Source of the DNA: Aliiruegeria haliotis
GTDB taxonomy: Bacteria > Pseudomonadota > Alphaproteobacteria > Rhodobacterales > Rhodobacteraceae
Reading direction: 5' to 3'
Assembly (NCBI RefSeq): GCF_003003255.1
Contig: NZ_PVTD01000003.1
Coordinates: 248,001 to 312,000 of the forward strand
DNA length: 64,000 nt
Translations under genes and position numbers: made by a program
Shown here: positions 50,748-60,699 of the stretch, one piece after another
How positions within the stretch are numbered: the stretch's first letter is position 1
Layout: every line of letters starts with the position of its first letter
The notes under the pieces: model-generated
Seen by the model: only the letters and a program-made list of their open reading frames with translations
Databases searched by the model: none
Told to the model about the DNA's origin: nothing

Positions 50748-52983
50748 TGGCCTGGATCGCGGCGAGTATGCGCGGCGGCGTCATCGGCAATTGGCGAAGC
50801 CGTACGCCCGTCGCACCTGCGACGGCATTAGCGATGGCCGGAAGCGGCGGCGTGATGCCGGTCTCGCCGACCCCGCGAACGCCATAGGGATGGCCGGGAT
50901 TGGGAACCTCCACGATCACGGTATCGATCATTGGCAGATCGGAGGCGACGGGAACGCGGTAGTCGAGGAACACGGGATTCTGCAATCTGCCATCGGTTCC
51001 ATAGATGTACTCTTCATTGAGCGCCCAGCCGATCCCCTGCGCGGCGCCACCCTGGAACTGCCCTTCGACATAGGCCGGGTGGATCGCCTTGCCGGCATCC
51101 TGCACGACCGTGTAGCGCACCACCGTCGTGCGTCCGGTTTCGGGGTCGACCTCGATATCGACGATATGGGTTCCGAAGCTCCCGCCATGGCCGTTGGGCG
51201 TTGCCTCGAAATGGCCCGAGATCGGACCGCCTGTCTGGCCCATCTCGGCGGCTATCTCGGCGATGGGCATTGGCGGGAAATCTCCCGCGTTCGGCCCGGA
51301 AGGCTTGGCACATCCATCCTCCCAGATCACCGCTTCGGCATCGATCCCCCATTTGTCGGCGGCGCGCTGACAAAGCTTCCCCGCGATCTCCCGGGCTGCC
51401 TCGATGGTCGCCAGCCCGCTGGCATAGGTTGCCCGGCTTCCGTGCGTGGGTTCGTTGACACCGAGCGCGCCCGTGTCGACCACGTTGCAGCGCACGTTTT
51501 CGTAGGGGATCCCAAGCGCCTCCGCCGCCATGAGCGACATCGATGCGCGGGACCCGCCGATATCAGGCGTGCCAACGCTTACCTGAACTGTGCCGTCTTC
51601 GGACACCGCCATCGACACGGAGGTCTCTCCGCCCCAGTTGAACCAATAGCCGGAGGCGACGCCCCTGCCTTGGTTGGGCCCAAGCGGCGCCGAGTAGTGA
51701 GGATGCGCCTTCGCGGCTTCCAGCGTCTCGACGAGCCCGATCCGGGGATAGGTCGGCCCATAGCTGGACTTGCTCCCCTCCTTGACGGCGTTCTTCAGGC
51801 GGACTTCGAGCGGATCGAGCCCCATGCGACGGCACAGCTCGTCGATGGCACTTTCCGCCGCGAATGCCCCCATTGGCGCACCGGGTGCCCGGTAGGCTGC
51901 CTGTTTCGGTCGGTTTGTGATGACGTCATAGCCGATTTCGAGAATTGCCGGGATCTCGTAGCACGCGAAGGCACATTGCATGGTCTCCGCTGTCGGCGCC
52001 CCGGGAAAGGCACCGCCCTGCAAGCGAAACGTGCCCTGCGCCGCAGTGATCGTACCGTCACGCTTCATGCCCAGCTTGATGTCCATCGACGCCGACGCCG
52101 TTGGCCCCGTCGCTCGCAGGACCTCTGATCGCGACATGACGATTTTCACCGGCCGACCGGCCTTTCGCGAAAGCGCGAGCGCGACCGGATCGATGAAAAT
52201 GGTCGTCTTGCCACCGAAGCCCCCGCCGATCTCCGACGGCGTGACCCGAAGCTGGCTGGCGTCCAGCCCCAGAACCGAGGCACACATTCGCCGCACGAAC
52301 CAATGGCCTTGCGTGCAGCACCACAACTCGCCCTTTCCGTCAGCCCCAAGCTGCGCAAGGCAGGCGTGCGGCTCGATGTATCCCTGGTGGGTTGCTTCCG
52401 TGCGGTAGGTCGCTTCCAGCACCTCGTCGGCTTCGGCAAAGGCCGCGTCCATATCGCCACGGCCGAACTCAATTCGCCGCACGACATTGGGATGCATCCC
52501 TTCGGGCACCGAGTAATCCGCGGCACCTTCTCGGATCACCGGTGCATCGGGCCGCATCGCTGCGTCCACGTCCGTCACATGCGGCAGCGGTTCATACTCG
52601 ACCTCGACCAGCTTGGCAGCGTCCCGCGCAATCAGCGCGGAACTGGCGGCAACCGCGGCCACGGCATGGCCGTCGTACAGCGCCTTTTCGCCCGCCATGA
52701 CATTTTCCTGCAGGTTCCAATCCTCGCCGGTGAGTCCGGTCGGAAAGTCCGCACGGGTCACGACGGCCTTCACCCCCTTGAGAGCAAGCGCCTTGCTGGC
52801 GTCGATCTTCAGGATCCGTGCGTGTGCATGAGGCGAGCGCACGATGGCGCCGTGCAACATCCCGGGAGCCTGGATATCCGCGCCATACCGCGCCCGTCCG
52901 GTCACCTTGTCCAGCCCATCGGGCCGGTCTGGCCGTGTGCCAATGTACTTGAAGTTCGTCTTGCGATCGTCCAGTGCCATCAT
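50740..52983 (-). CDS. Xanthine dehydrogenase-family molybdopterin-binding large subunit
   Basis: A 747-residue molybdenum hydroxylase catalytic subunit (CoxL/XdhB-type). It begins RPDRPDGLDKVTGRARYGADI, has the GGGFGGK motif in EIGGGFGGKTTIF, the loop AYRAPGAP at residues 363-370, and the C-terminal GVGETGITPP containing the catalytic glutamate. The loop is not the AYRCSFR of form I CO dehydrogenase, so CO oxidation is unlikely. The substrate, a purine, aldehyde or N-heterocycle, is not determined. It is third in a tightly overlapping operon with the FAD and 2Fe-2S subunits. Confidence 0.9.
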   Translation of the reverse strand: MMALDDRKTNFKYIGTRPDRPDGLDKVTGRARYGADIQAPGMLHGAIVRSPHAHARILKIDASKALALKGVKAVVTRADFPTGLTGEDWNLQENVMAGEKALYDGHAVAAVAASSALIARDAAKLVEVEYEPLPHVTDVDAAMRPDAPVIREGAADYSVPEGMHPNVVRRIEFGRGDMDAAFAEADEVLEATYRTEATHQGYIEPHACLAQLGADGKGELWCCTQGHWFVRRMCASVLGLDASQLRVTPSEIGGGFGGKTTIFIDPVALALSRKAGRPVKIVMSRSEVLRATGPTASASMDIKLGMKRDGTITAAQGTFRLQGGAFPGAPTAETMQCAFACYEIPAILEIGYDVITNRPKQAAYRAPGAPMGAFAAESAIDELCRRMGLDPLEVRLKNAVKEGSKSSYGPTYPRIGLVETLEAAKAHPHYSAPLGPNQGRGVASGYWFNWGGETSVSMAVSEDGTVQVSVGTPDIGGSRASMSLMAAEALGIPYENVRCNVVDTGALGVNEPTHGSRATYASGLATIEAAREIAGKLCQRAADKWGIDAEAVIWEDGCAKPSGPNAGDFPPMPIAEIAAEMGQTGGPISGHFEATPNGHGGSFGTHIVDIEVDPETGRTTVVRYTVVQDAGKAIHPAYVEGQFQGGAAQGIGWALNEEYIYGTDGRLQNPVFLDYRVPVASDLPMIDTVIVEVPNPGHPYGVRGVGETGITPPLPAIANAVAGATGVRLRQLPMTPPRILAAIQANG

Positions 52984-53462
52984 GCGTCCTCCCGCATCTC
53001 GGCGGCCGCATCGAGCACAGCGCGCACGATCTTGTCATACCCGGTACAGCGGCAGAGGTTCCCTGCCAGCCAATATCGGATCTCGGTTTCGCTCGGGTCC
53101 GGGTTTTGCTCCAGCAACGCCTTCGCCGCCACCAGAATGCCCGGTGTGCAGATCCCACATTGCAATGCCGCGTGTTCGATGAACTTGCGTTGCAGCGGAT
53201 GCAGCGTCCCGCCGTCCTCGGCCATGCCTTCCACGGTACCGACCTGCCTGCCTTCGGCTTCGGCGGCCAATACAAGGCACGAGCAAACGAGACGACCGTC
53301 GAGTGTCACCGAACAGGCACCGCAATCACCGGTTCCGCACCCCTCCTTCGCGCCCATCTGCCCAAGGCGGTCCCTGAGGGCGTCGAGAAGCGTTTCCCGG
53401 CTGTCGCACAGGAACTCGACCTCGTCGCCGTTCACTGTCGTGTTCACATGCATCATGCTCAT
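52980..53462 (-). CDS. 2Fe-2S subunit of molybdenum hydroxylase
   Basis: A 160-residue electron-transfer subunit with two clusters. The plant-type ferredoxin domain has Cys42, Cys47, Cys50 and Cys62; the helical domain has Cys102, Cys105, Cys137 and Cys139 (QCGICTPG and CRCTGY). It carries electrons from the Mo centre to the FAD subunit. It overlaps both neighbouring genes by four bases. Confidence 0.93.
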   Translation of the reverse strand: MSMMHVNTTVNGDEVEFLCDSRETLLDALRDRLGQMGAKEGCGTGDCGACSVTLDGRLVCSCLVLAAEAEGRQVGTVEGMAEDGGTLHPLQRKFIEHAALQCGICTPGILVAAKALLEQNPDPSETEIRYWLAGNLCRCTGYDKIVRAVLDAAAEMREDA

Positions 53463-54322
53463 TTTGCGTCTCCGGCACGGTCGTAGGCAGTTCTGGCAAC
53501 ACGCTTTGCCAGAACGCCGGCCACATGGGTTCTGAACTCGATGGTTCCGCGTTTGTCGTCGATCGGATTGCAGGCTGCCGATACAGCCTCAGACAGGGCT
53601 GCCAGCGATGCATCGTCCAGCGTGGACCCGACAAGAGCCGCGCCAGCTTCGGGCACCAGAAGCGGAGTCGGGGCAACCGCACCAATGGCCACCCTGGCCT
53701 CGGTGATCGTTGCTCCGTCACGTCGCAGGTTCACTGCGACGCCAACCACGGCAATATCCATCTCCGTGCGCGGGATGAAGCGTTCGTAGGCGTCGCCGCC
53801 CTGCGCGCCACGCGACGGCAAGTGGATCGCGGTCACGATCTCGCCCTTCGCCAGACTGATCTTGCCCGGGCCGACCGGAACGGACTCGATGGCAATCCGG
53901 CGGGGGCCTTGCGGTCCAACAACCGACACCTCGGCGCCGGCGGCGATCATTCCTGGCACGGAGTCCGCCGCAGGCGATCCGTTGCAGAGGTTTCCGGTCA
54001 GCGTCGCCCTGCCCTGCACCTGAGTCGAACCCACCAGTGCCATGCCTTCGACAACGCCGGGCCAGTCCGCGCACAAGGCGGCATGCTCGCTCAGGCTGAC
54101 GCCGGGCACGGCTGCACCGATCACCCAGCCGCCGTCATCGGAGCGGGTGATATCGCCGGTACCAGAAATGCGCTTTATGTCGATCAGATCGTCCGGTTCG
54201 ACGATGTCGGCGCGCAATTGCACAAGAACGTCGGTCCCCCCGGCAAGAATGCGGGTGATCCCGGGCGCCGCCGCGGCGATTTCCGAGGCTTCCTCAAAAC
54301 TGGATGGTGTGTGATATCGCAT
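53459..54322 (-). CDS. FAD-binding subunit of molybdenum hydroxylase
   Basis: A 287-residue FAD subunit (CoxM/XdhA-FAD type). FAD contacts are seen in ILAGGTDVLVQLRA and in TLTGNLCNGSPAADSVPGM. It opens the operon, with GAGGTGAGGC before the ATG. No xdhC-type maturation gene or molybdenum transporter is nearby. The ~200 bases upstream show no recognisable operator. Confidence 0.9.
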   Translation of the reverse strand: MRYHTPSSFEEASEIAAAAPGITRILAGGTDVLVQLRADIVEPDDLIDIKRISGTGDITRSDDGGWVIGAAVPGVSLSEHAALCADWPGVVEGMALVGSTQVQGRATLTGNLCNGSPAADSVPGMIAAGAEVSVVGPQGPRRIAIESVPVGPGKISLAKGEIVTAIHLPSRGAQGGDAYERFIPRTEMDIAVVGVAVNLRRDGATITEARVAIGAVAPTPLLVPEAGAALVGSTLDDASLAALSEAVSAACNPIDDKRGTIEFRTHVAGVLAKRVARTAYDRAGDAK

Positions 54323-54519
54323 GCCTCACCTCGTCGATTGTCTGGTCTGCACGTTCGTCCGTTCGGTGCCATTGGACATGTCTGACCGCATCGGTCAACA
54401 CCATGGCGCATCTGCCCGAAGGGCAACACGGTCACGGTCCCGACAGACGCCGTGCCTCTCGAAGCCCGGCAATAGCCGGTATGGCCGGGGCCGATCCCCT
54501 GTCTATCGCCCGTTTCACC

Positions 54520-55554
54520 TTACAAATCTGCCCGCGGGTCGAGCAACCTGCGCATCACCGTCGCCCGGGTCACCTGCCCCACGAGCTTGCCGCCCCTGTG
54601 GACGCCAACTGCGGCATTGTCGTGCAGCAGGATCCGCATCACGTCCTCGACCGGCGTATCGGCGCCCATGGTGCGGCCCGGCGCGGGAACAGTAAGATCT
54701 TCCATCACGTCGGAGGCACGCAACACGCCAAGCGGGTTCATATGCGCGACAAAGTCCTCGACGTACTCGTTCGTGGGACTGGAGAAGATCTCCCGCGGGG
54801 TGCCGCATTGCACGATGCGCCCCCCCTCCAGGATTGCGATCCGATTGCCGATCTTGAACGCCTCATCAAGGTCATGGCTCACGAAGATGATCGTCCTCTT
54901 CAACCGCTCCTGCACTTCAAGCAACTCGTCCTGAAGACGTGCGCGAATAAGCGGGTCCAGCGCGGAGAAAGGTTCGTCCATCAACAGGATCGGGGCGTCG
55001 GTCGCAAATGCGCGGGCCAACCCCACACGCTGCTGCATGCCACCGGACAGCTCGGCAACCTTTCGGTCGCCCCATTCCGACAGGTTCACCAGTTCAAGCT
55101 GCTCGTCGACCTTGGCCGCCCTCTCTGCACGCGGCATACCACCAAGCTCCAGCCCCAGCCCGACGTTCTCCCGCACGGTCCGCCAGGGCAACAGCCCGAA
55201 CTGCTGGAATACCATGGAGACCTTCGAGAGGCGCAGTCGGCGCAACGTCGCCGTGTCGGCGTTCGAGATGTCGACCATCTCGCCACCGTCATTCACCTGC
55301 ACGGAACCACGCGCCACCGGGTTCAGCCCGTTGACCGCACGCAGAAGGGTCGACTTACCGGAGCCCGAGAGCCCCATCAGCACCAGGATCTCGCCATGCT
55401 CGACTTCAAGCGAGCAATCGTGCACGCCGAGCACTTGCCGGGTCTCGGCCTGGATCTCCGACCGGCTCTTTCCGGCGTCCATGAGCGGCAGGGCACGCTC
55501 CGGGTGGCGGCCAAAGACGATCGAGACCTTGTCGAAGCGGACTGCGGTGGTCAT
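54520..55554 (-). CDS. choV: Quaternary-amine ABC transporter ATPase (ChoV/ProV-like)
   Basis: A 344-residue ATPase of the choline/betaine importer. Walker A is GLSGSGKST at residues 61-69, the ABC signature LSGGMQQR follows, then Walker B LLMDEPFSALDPL. A single CBS domain is at the C-terminus (about 280-340), as in glycine betaine porters with ionic-strength sensing. The start overlaps the choW stop by four bases. Last gene of choX-choW-choV. Confidence 0.9.
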   Translation of the reverse strand: MTTAVRFDKVSIVFGRHPERALPLMDAGKSRSEIQAETRQVLGVHDCSLEVEHGEILVLMGLSGSGKSTLLRAVNGLNPVARGSVQVNDGGEMVDISNADTATLRRLRLSKVSMVFQQFGLLPWRTVRENVGLGLELGGMPRAERAAKVDEQLELVNLSEWGDRKVAELSGGMQQRVGLARAFATDAPILLMDEPFSALDPLIRARLQDELLEVQERLKRTIIFVSHDLDEAFKIGNRIAILEGGRIVQCGTPREIFSSPTNEYVEDFVAHMNPLGVLRASDVMEDLTVPAPGRTMGADTPVEDVMRILLHDNAAVGVHRGGKLVGQVTRATVMRRLLDPRADL

Positions 55555-56387
55555 TTCTTGGCCCCCACGTGCAGGATCCGGTCCAGCATGATCGCGACGA
55601 CGACGATCACGAAACCGGACTCGAAACCGAGCGCCGTATTGACCTGGTTGAGCGCCCGGACGACGGGCACACCCAGACCGTCGGCACCGACCAGCGCCGC
55701 GATCACCACCATCGACAGGGACAGCATGATGGTCTGGTTCAGCCCCGCCATGATCTGCGGAAAGGCATAGGGCAGCTCGACCTTCGTCAACACCTGCGAG
55801 GGCGTCGCCCCGAAGGCCCGCGCGGCCTCAAGCAGAGGCTTGGGGGTTGAGGACACGCCCAGCCAGGTCAAGCGGATCGGGGCGGGGAGGACGAAAACGA
55901 CGGTGGCGATCAAACCCGGCACCATGCCGATTCCGAAGAACACGATCGCCGGGATCAGGTAGACGAACGTCGGCAGGGTCTGCATCAGGTCCAGCACGGG
56001 CCGCATTGCCGCGTAGAGCCTTGGGCGATGGGCCGCTGCTATGCCCACCGGCACGCCCACGGACATGCAGACGACGCAGGCGGACAACACCAGGGTCAGG
56101 CTTTCCGTGGTGGCCTCCCAATACCCCTGGTTGATGATGAACAGGAACCCGAGCGCCACGAACAGGCACGTCTTCCAACTGCGCTGCAACCCCCAGGTGA
56201 TTGCCACGAAGACCGCGACCGTCAGAAGCGGCGGCGGCGCCTGAAGGCCCCAGAGGATGGCATCGATCAACGCCTCCAGCAGGTCCGACAGCCCGTCGAA
56301 GAACCATTCGCCATGCGTCTGGAGCCAGTCGAAAACCGCCTCGGCCGCCGACCCGACCGGGATCTTGTATTCTGTCAACCAGTCCAT
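55551..56387 (-). CDS. choW: Quaternary-amine ABC transporter permease (ChoW/ProW-like)
   Basis: A 278-residue permease. Six or so helices and the EAA-type loop EAARAFGATPSQVLTKVELPYAFPQIMAGLNQT are clear. The ATG at 56387 follows GGAGAACCA; a longer in-frame start at 56480 is unlikely. It is about 140 bases after choX, with which it forms the importer. Confidence 0.9.
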   Translation of the reverse strand: MDWLTEYKIPVGSAAEAVFDWLQTHGEWFFDGLSDLLEALIDAILWGLQAPPPLLTVAVFVAITWGLQRSWKTCLFVALGFLFIINQGYWEATTESLTLVLSACVVCMSVGVPVGIAAAHRPRLYAAMRPVLDLMQTLPTFVYLIPAIVFFGIGMVPGLIATVVFVLPAPIRLTWLGVSSTPKPLLEAARAFGATPSQVLTKVELPYAFPQIMAGLNQTIMLSLSMVVIAALVGADGLGVPVVRALNQVNTALGFESGFVIVVVAIMLDRILHVGAKK

Positions 56388-56524
56388 TGGTTCTCCATGG
56401 GGACGGTAGTGTGCCATCGACCGACGATAGGGGCGCGCCGAATGGGCCGCCGCCTTGCCGGAAGAAACAGCCTGCGCCACAACGGGTGCGGTCGCAGGCT
56501 GCGGTCAGTCTGACCCGCGAAGGA

Positions 56525-57448
56525 TCACATTTCCAGCGAAGCCTTCACCGCCTCGGCCGCATCACCGCCATCCTTGGTGGTAACGCCGTCGAGCCATGCC
56601 ATCCAGGCGTCGCTGTTGGCTGCGAGCCAGGCACTTGCGGCCTTGTCCGGGTCCTCGCCGCCATCAAGGATCGCTCCCATGATCTCGTTCTCCATCTCAA
56701 GCGAGAAAACGAGGTTCTGCAAGAGCTTGCCGACGTTGGGGCATTCCTCGACAAATCCGGCGCGGGTGTTCGTGTAGACGGTTGCGCCCCCAAGATCGGG
56801 GCCGAAGTAGTCGTCACCGCCCGACAGGTAGCCCATTTCGAAATTGGCATTCATCGGGTGCGGTTCCCAGCCAAGGAAGACGATCGGATCGCCCTTCTTC
56901 GTCGCCCGCGCCACCTGCGCCAGCATCCCCTGTTCGGAGCTTTCCTTGACCTTGAATCCACTCAGGCCGAAGGCGTCGGCATCGATCATCGACTGGATCA
57001 ACCTGTTGCCGTCGTTGCCCGGCTCGATGCCGTAGATCTCGCCGTCCAGTTCGTCCTCGAATTTCGCAATATCGCCGAAATCCTTAATGCCAAGCTCCGT
57101 GGCAACCTTGTTCACTGCCAGCGTGTACTTCGCACCGGTCAGGTTCTCGCGGACGGTGTCGACAGTGCCGGCATCGCGGTATGGGGCGATATCGGCCTCC
57201 ATGGTTGGCATCCAGTTCCCCAGGAAGACGTCGATATCCCCCTCGGCCATGGACGTATAGGTCACGGGCACAGACAGGACCTTGATATCGGTGTCATAGC
57301 CCAGAGCGTCCAGAACGACCGTCGTGGCCGCAGTGGTCGCGGTGATGTCGGTCCAGCCGACATCGGAGAAGCGGATTGTGTCGCAGTTCGCATGGGCGGA
57401 CCCGGCGGTCCCCAGCATGAGCATGGTGACAATGGCGGCTTTTTTCAT
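56525..57448 (-). CDS. choX: Choline/glycine betaine-binding periplasmic protein
   Basis: A 307-residue substrate-binding protein. A signal peptide of 20 residues ends AHA, and mature residues include CDTIRFSDVGWTDITATTA and FLGNWMP, aromatic residues of the kind that line the quaternary-amine box in ChoX/OpuAC. ATG at 57448 is preferred over a start 17 residues upstream. It is the first gene of the importer and diverges from betI across a BetI box. Confidence 0.92.
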   Translation of the reverse strand: MKKAAIVTMLMLGTAGSAHANCDTIRFSDVGWTDITATTAATTVVLDALGYDTDIKVLSVPVTYTSMAEGDIDVFLGNWMPTMEADIAPYRDAGTVDTVRENLTGAKYTLAVNKVATELGIKDFGDIAKFEDELDGEIYGIEPGNDGNRLIQSMIDADAFGLSGFKVKESSEQGMLAQVARATKKGDPIVFLGWEPHPMNANFEMGYLSGGDDYFGPDLGGATVYTNTRAGFVEECPNVGKLLQNLVFSLEMENEIMGAILDGGEDPDKAASAWLAANSDAWMAWLDGVTTKDGGDAAEAVKASLEM

Positions 57449-57486
57449 GTCGATCGATCCCTGTTGTCGCGTTCGGTTTTTTGTTG

Positions 57487-57500
57487 ATTGACGAGTCAAT
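57487..57500. promoter_or_regulatory. BetI operator between choX and betI
   Basis: ATTGACGAGTCAAT is a perfect 6-bp inverted repeat with a two-base centre, resembling known BetI sites. It lies between the divergent choX and betI genes, 39 bases from the choX start and about 56 from betI, so one repressor dimer site could control both directions. Confidence 0.8.
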
Positions 57501-57555
57501 TAAAAACAATCTACCTACGTTTTTGCAACACCAAGTTTGGAGAAAGCGCGTCGCG

Positions 57556-58188
57556 ATGCCAAGGGTCGGAATGGAGCCCATCCGTCGGGCGGCACTGGTT
57601 GAGGCCGCAATTGTTGAGATTGGCAACACGGGTTCGCTCGAGGTGACCGTCAGTCAGATCGCGAAGCGTGCGGGTGTGTCCTCGGCACTGGCGCACCATT
57701 ATTTTGGCGGCAAGGAGCAGATTTTCCTCGGTGCCATGCGGTTTACCCTGTCGGCCTACGGAGCCGAGGTCCGCAAGGGACTGGCCTCTGTCGAAGGGCA
57801 TCGAAATCGGCTCGATGCAATCGTGCGGGCGGGATTCACGCCAACGAACTTCCGCCGGGAAGTCATAGCGGCATGGCTGAACTTCTATGTCCTCGCACAA
57901 TCCTCCAACGAGGCCCTGCGCCTGCTGACGGTCTACCAGAGGCGCCTCAAGTCAAACCTTGTGCACGACCTCCGGCCATTGGTCGGCGCCGACGCCCGTG
58001 ACATCGCAGCCCGGATCGCCGGCCTGATCGACGGGCTCTACCTGCACCATGCGCTGCGAAGTGACGGAACCACGAATGACGAGGCAGAGGCGCAGGTGCG
58101 TGCTGCGCTCGAGACAGAGATCGCGGCGGCGCGGGCCACGAATTCGCCCCAGGCAGCGCCCGTTGCGGAGGTGAGGACGTCCCGATGA
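57556..58188 (+). CDS. betI: TetR-family choline-responsive repressor BetI
   Basis: A 210-residue TetR regulator. [55 protein letters not shown] is a typical BetI helix-turn-helix. Choline would release it from the operator at 57487. ATG at 57556 is chosen; an in-frame start at 57481 would read through the operator. It overlaps betA by four bases. Confidence 0.93.
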   Translation: MPRVGMEPIRRAALVEAAIVEIGNTGSLEVTVSQIAKRAGVSSALAHHYFGGKEQIFLGAMRFTLSAYGAEVRKGLASVEGHRNRLDAIVRAGFTPTNFRREVIAAWLNFYVLAQSSNEALRLLTVYQRRLKSNLVHDLRPLVGADARDIAARIAGLIDGLYLHHALRSDGTTNDEAEAQVRAALETEIAAARATNSPQAAPVAEVRTSR

Positions 58189-59843
58189 CTGCGCCTGAGT
58201 ACATTATTGTCGGCGCCGGATCGGCCGGATGCGCAATGGCCTTTCGGCTTGCGGAGGCCGATCGCACCGTCCTTGTCGTCGAGCACGGGGGGTCCGATCG
58301 CGGGCCGCTGATCCAGATGCCCGCGGCCCTGAGCTATCCGATGAACATGGGTCTCTACGACTGGGGGTTTCAATCCGAACCGGAACCGCACCTCGGCGGA
58401 CGCAGGCTTGCAACGCCAAGGGGGAAGGTCATCGGCGGGTCCTCGTCCATCAACGGCATGGTCTATGTCAGGGGACACGCCGGCGACTTCGACCACTGGG
58501 CCGAAAGCGGTGCATCCGGCTGGAGCTTCGCGGATGTGCTTCCCTACTTTCGGCGAATGGAGGCGTGGAACGACGCCGGTCACGGCGGCGACCCCGACTG
58601 GCGCGGCCTGAACGGGCCACTGCACGTCACGCGCGGGCCACGTTCCAACCCGCTGCACACGGCCTTCGTGGAGGCGGGCCGGCAGGCCGGCTACGAGGTG
58701 ACCGACGACTATAACGGCAAGCAGCAGGAAGGCTTCGGTCCGATGGAGCAGACCGTCTGGAAGGGACGGCGCTGGTCGACGGCAAATGCCTATCTCAAAC
58801 CTGCACTGGCCCGGAAGAACTGCAGCCTGACACGGGCGCTGGCCCGCCGGATCGTCATCGAGAATGGCCGAGCGGTCGGTGTCGAGGTCGAACGCGGCGG
58901 CAGGGTCGAGGTCCTGCGGGCGCAGAAGGAAGTGATCGTCGCCGCCTCGTCGATCAACTCTCCGAAACTCCTGATGCTCTCCGGCATTGGTCCTGCGCGC
59001 CATCTGGCCGAGCACGGGATCGAGATCGTTGCCGACCGTCCGGGCGTCGGACAGAACCTTCAGGATCACCTGGAGGTCTATGTCCAGATGGCCGCGAGCC
59101 AGCCGATAACGCTCTACAAGTACTGGAACCTTTGGGGCAAAGCCCTCATCGGGGCGCAATGGCTCTTTACCGGGAAAGGCCACGGCGCGTCCAACCAGTT
59201 CGAAAGCGCGGCCTTCATCCGAAGTCGCGCGGGCGTGTCCTACCCGGACATCCAGTACCATTTCCTGCCGATCGCCGTTCGCTACGACGGCAAGGTCGCC
59301 GCCGAAGGGCACGGTTTCCAGGCTCATGTGGGCCCGATGCGATCCCCTTCCCGCGGCGAGGTCACGCTGCGATCGTCCGACCCCAAGGAAGCGCCCCGGA
59401 TCTTCTTCAACTACATGTCGACGGAACAGGACTGGGAGGATTTCAGGACCTGCATCCGCCTGACCCGCGAGATCTTCGCGCAGACGGCATTCGAACCGTT
59501 TGTCAGCAAGGAGATCCAGCCCGGCCACCATGTTCAGAGCGATGCGGAGATCGACGGCTTCATCCGCGACCACGCCGAAAGCGCCTATCACCCCTGCGGC
59601 ACATGCCGAATGGGGCGTGCCGACGACCCGATGGCGGTGGTTGACCCGCAAGCAAGGGTGATTGGCGTCGAGGGCCTGCGGCTGGCGGACAGTTCCATCT
59701 TTCCGCGGATCCCCAACGGCAACCTGAATGCACCGTCGATCATGGTCGGCGAGAAGGTTTCCGACCACATCCTCGATCGCAGCCTGGCACCGGAGAACCT
59801 GACACCGTGGTTCAGCCCGCGCTGGCAGAACGCGCAACGCTGA
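58185..59843 (+). CDS. betA: Choline dehydrogenase
   Basis: A 552-residue GMC-family flavoenzyme that oxidises choline to betaine aldehyde (and possibly betaine). The FAD motif [17 protein letters not shown] is at the N-terminus, [20 protein letters not shown] in the second block, and HPCGTCRMG with the [31 protein letters not shown] stretch at the C-terminus. It follows betI. No betaine aldehyde dehydrogenase (betB) gene lies in the window. Confidence 0.94.
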   Translation: MTAPEYIIVGAGSAGCAMAFRLAEADRTVLVVEHGGSDRGPLIQMPAALSYPMNMGLYDWGFQSEPEPHLGGRRLATPRGKVIGGSSSINGMVYVRGHAGDFDHWAESGASGWSFADVLPYFRRMEAWNDAGHGGDPDWRGLNGPLHVTRGPRSNPLHTAFVEAGRQAGYEVTDDYNGKQQEGFGPMEQTVWKGRRWSTANAYLKPALARKNCSLTRALARRIVIENGRAVGVEVERGGRVEVLRAQKEVIVAASSINSPKLLMLSGIGPARHLAEHGIEIVADRPGVGQNLQDHLEVYVQMAASQPITLYKYWNLWGKALIGAQWLFTGKGHGASNQFESAAFIRSRAGVSYPDIQYHFLPIAVRYDGKVAAEGHGFQAHVGPMRSPSRGEVTLRSSDPKEAPRIFFNYMSTEQDWEDFRTCIRLTREIFAQTAFEPFVSKEIQPGHHVQSDAEIDGFIRDHAESAYHPCGTCRMGRADDPMAVVDPQARVIGVEGLRLADSSIFPRIPNGNLNAPSIMVGEKVSDHILDRSLAPENLTPWFSPRWQNAQR

Positions 59844-60270
59844 ACGCGCCTTTCCGAAGGCTTCCGATTCCTGCGCTCTGTACGGTCGGTTGAGCGGCTC
59901 GGCATCGGCGGGCGAACCCGAGGCTTCCCTTCGTCGATATCGTTGTGCCCGGCCCTCCTGCGGTAGCAAAACTGCCGACGTCGCCGGCGACCCCGAGTGC
60001 CCGCAGGAAAGCCGCCCGCTTGTCGAGCCTGACGCAGGTCAACGACAGCTTTGGCCGAACCTGATAGGTGTCGGGCAGTCGGGGAGGGAGGCTTGGAAGC
60101 AACCGCTCCCGGTTGCGGCGGCAGCACGCCGGGCTACCGGCACGCCACGCCGGATGATCGCAAACCCGCTCCATTGTGGCCGGGCGCCCAAGCCGCTTTC
60201 AGCGACGCACCCGATCTCGCAGAGGCGGAGAGCTTGCCTCCGCCCGGCTGCCAACTGACAGGAGGAGGAA
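59844..60270. other. Intergenic region after betA
   Basis: These 427 bases hold no convincing gene. Short frames are on both strands but look like shadows. A GGCGGAG / CTCCGCC stem lies just before the usp ribosome binding site. No terminator with a T-run was found behind betA. Confidence 0.5.
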
Positions 60271-60687
60271 ATGTTCACGAAAATCATGGTGCCCGTGGAC
60301 CTTGCCCACCAGGAAAAGCTGACCAGATCGCTCGATTGCGCCGCCGAACTGGCACGGCATTTCGGCATCCCGGTGATCTACGCAGGTGTCACCGGCACCG
60401 CGCCGGGCGTGGCCGGGCATTCACCGGCGGACTTCACGCAGCACCTTGCCGACTTCGCGGCCGCTCAACAGGAGAGACAGGGTGTCGCCACCGGGTACCA
60501 CGCCATCGTCAGCCATGATCCCCGGGTCGAACTTGACGAAAAGCTTGTGCGCGCGTCCGAAGACCTGCAAGCCGACCTGATCGTGATGGAAGGCCATATG
60601 CCCAACGTTCTGGATCACGTCCTGCCTTCGGACGCTGGCACTGTAGCCTCGCTCGCCAAGGCGACGGTCATGGTTGTGCGGGGCTGA
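60271..60687 (+). CDS. Universal stress protein, single domain
   Basis: A 138-residue Usp-fold protein starting FTKIMVPVDLAHQ. The C-terminal ATP-loop is altered: where ATP-binding Usps have GxxGH-x9-GS it reads MEGHMPNVLDHVLPSDAG. It probably does not bind ATP strongly. AGGAGGAGG precedes the start. It is separate from the two-domain Usp next to ccoN. Confidence 0.85.
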   Translation: MFTKIMVPVDLAHQEKLTRSLDCAAELARHFGIPVIYAGVTGTAPGVAGHSPADFTQHLADFAAAQQERQGVATGYHAIVSHDPRVELDEKLVRASEDLQADLIVMEGHMPNVLDHVLPSDAGTVASLAKATVMVVRG

Positions 60688-60699
60688 ACGGCGGGGCGA

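Noticed and set aside
50740-54322. CO dehydrogenase (coxMSL)
   Set aside because: Subunit composition fits, but the active-site loop reads AYRAPGAP rather than AYRCSFR of form I or AYRGAGR of form II.
58038-59969. 643-codon minus-strand open frame
   Set aside because: Antisense to betA, with no recognisable domain; a codon-bias shadow.
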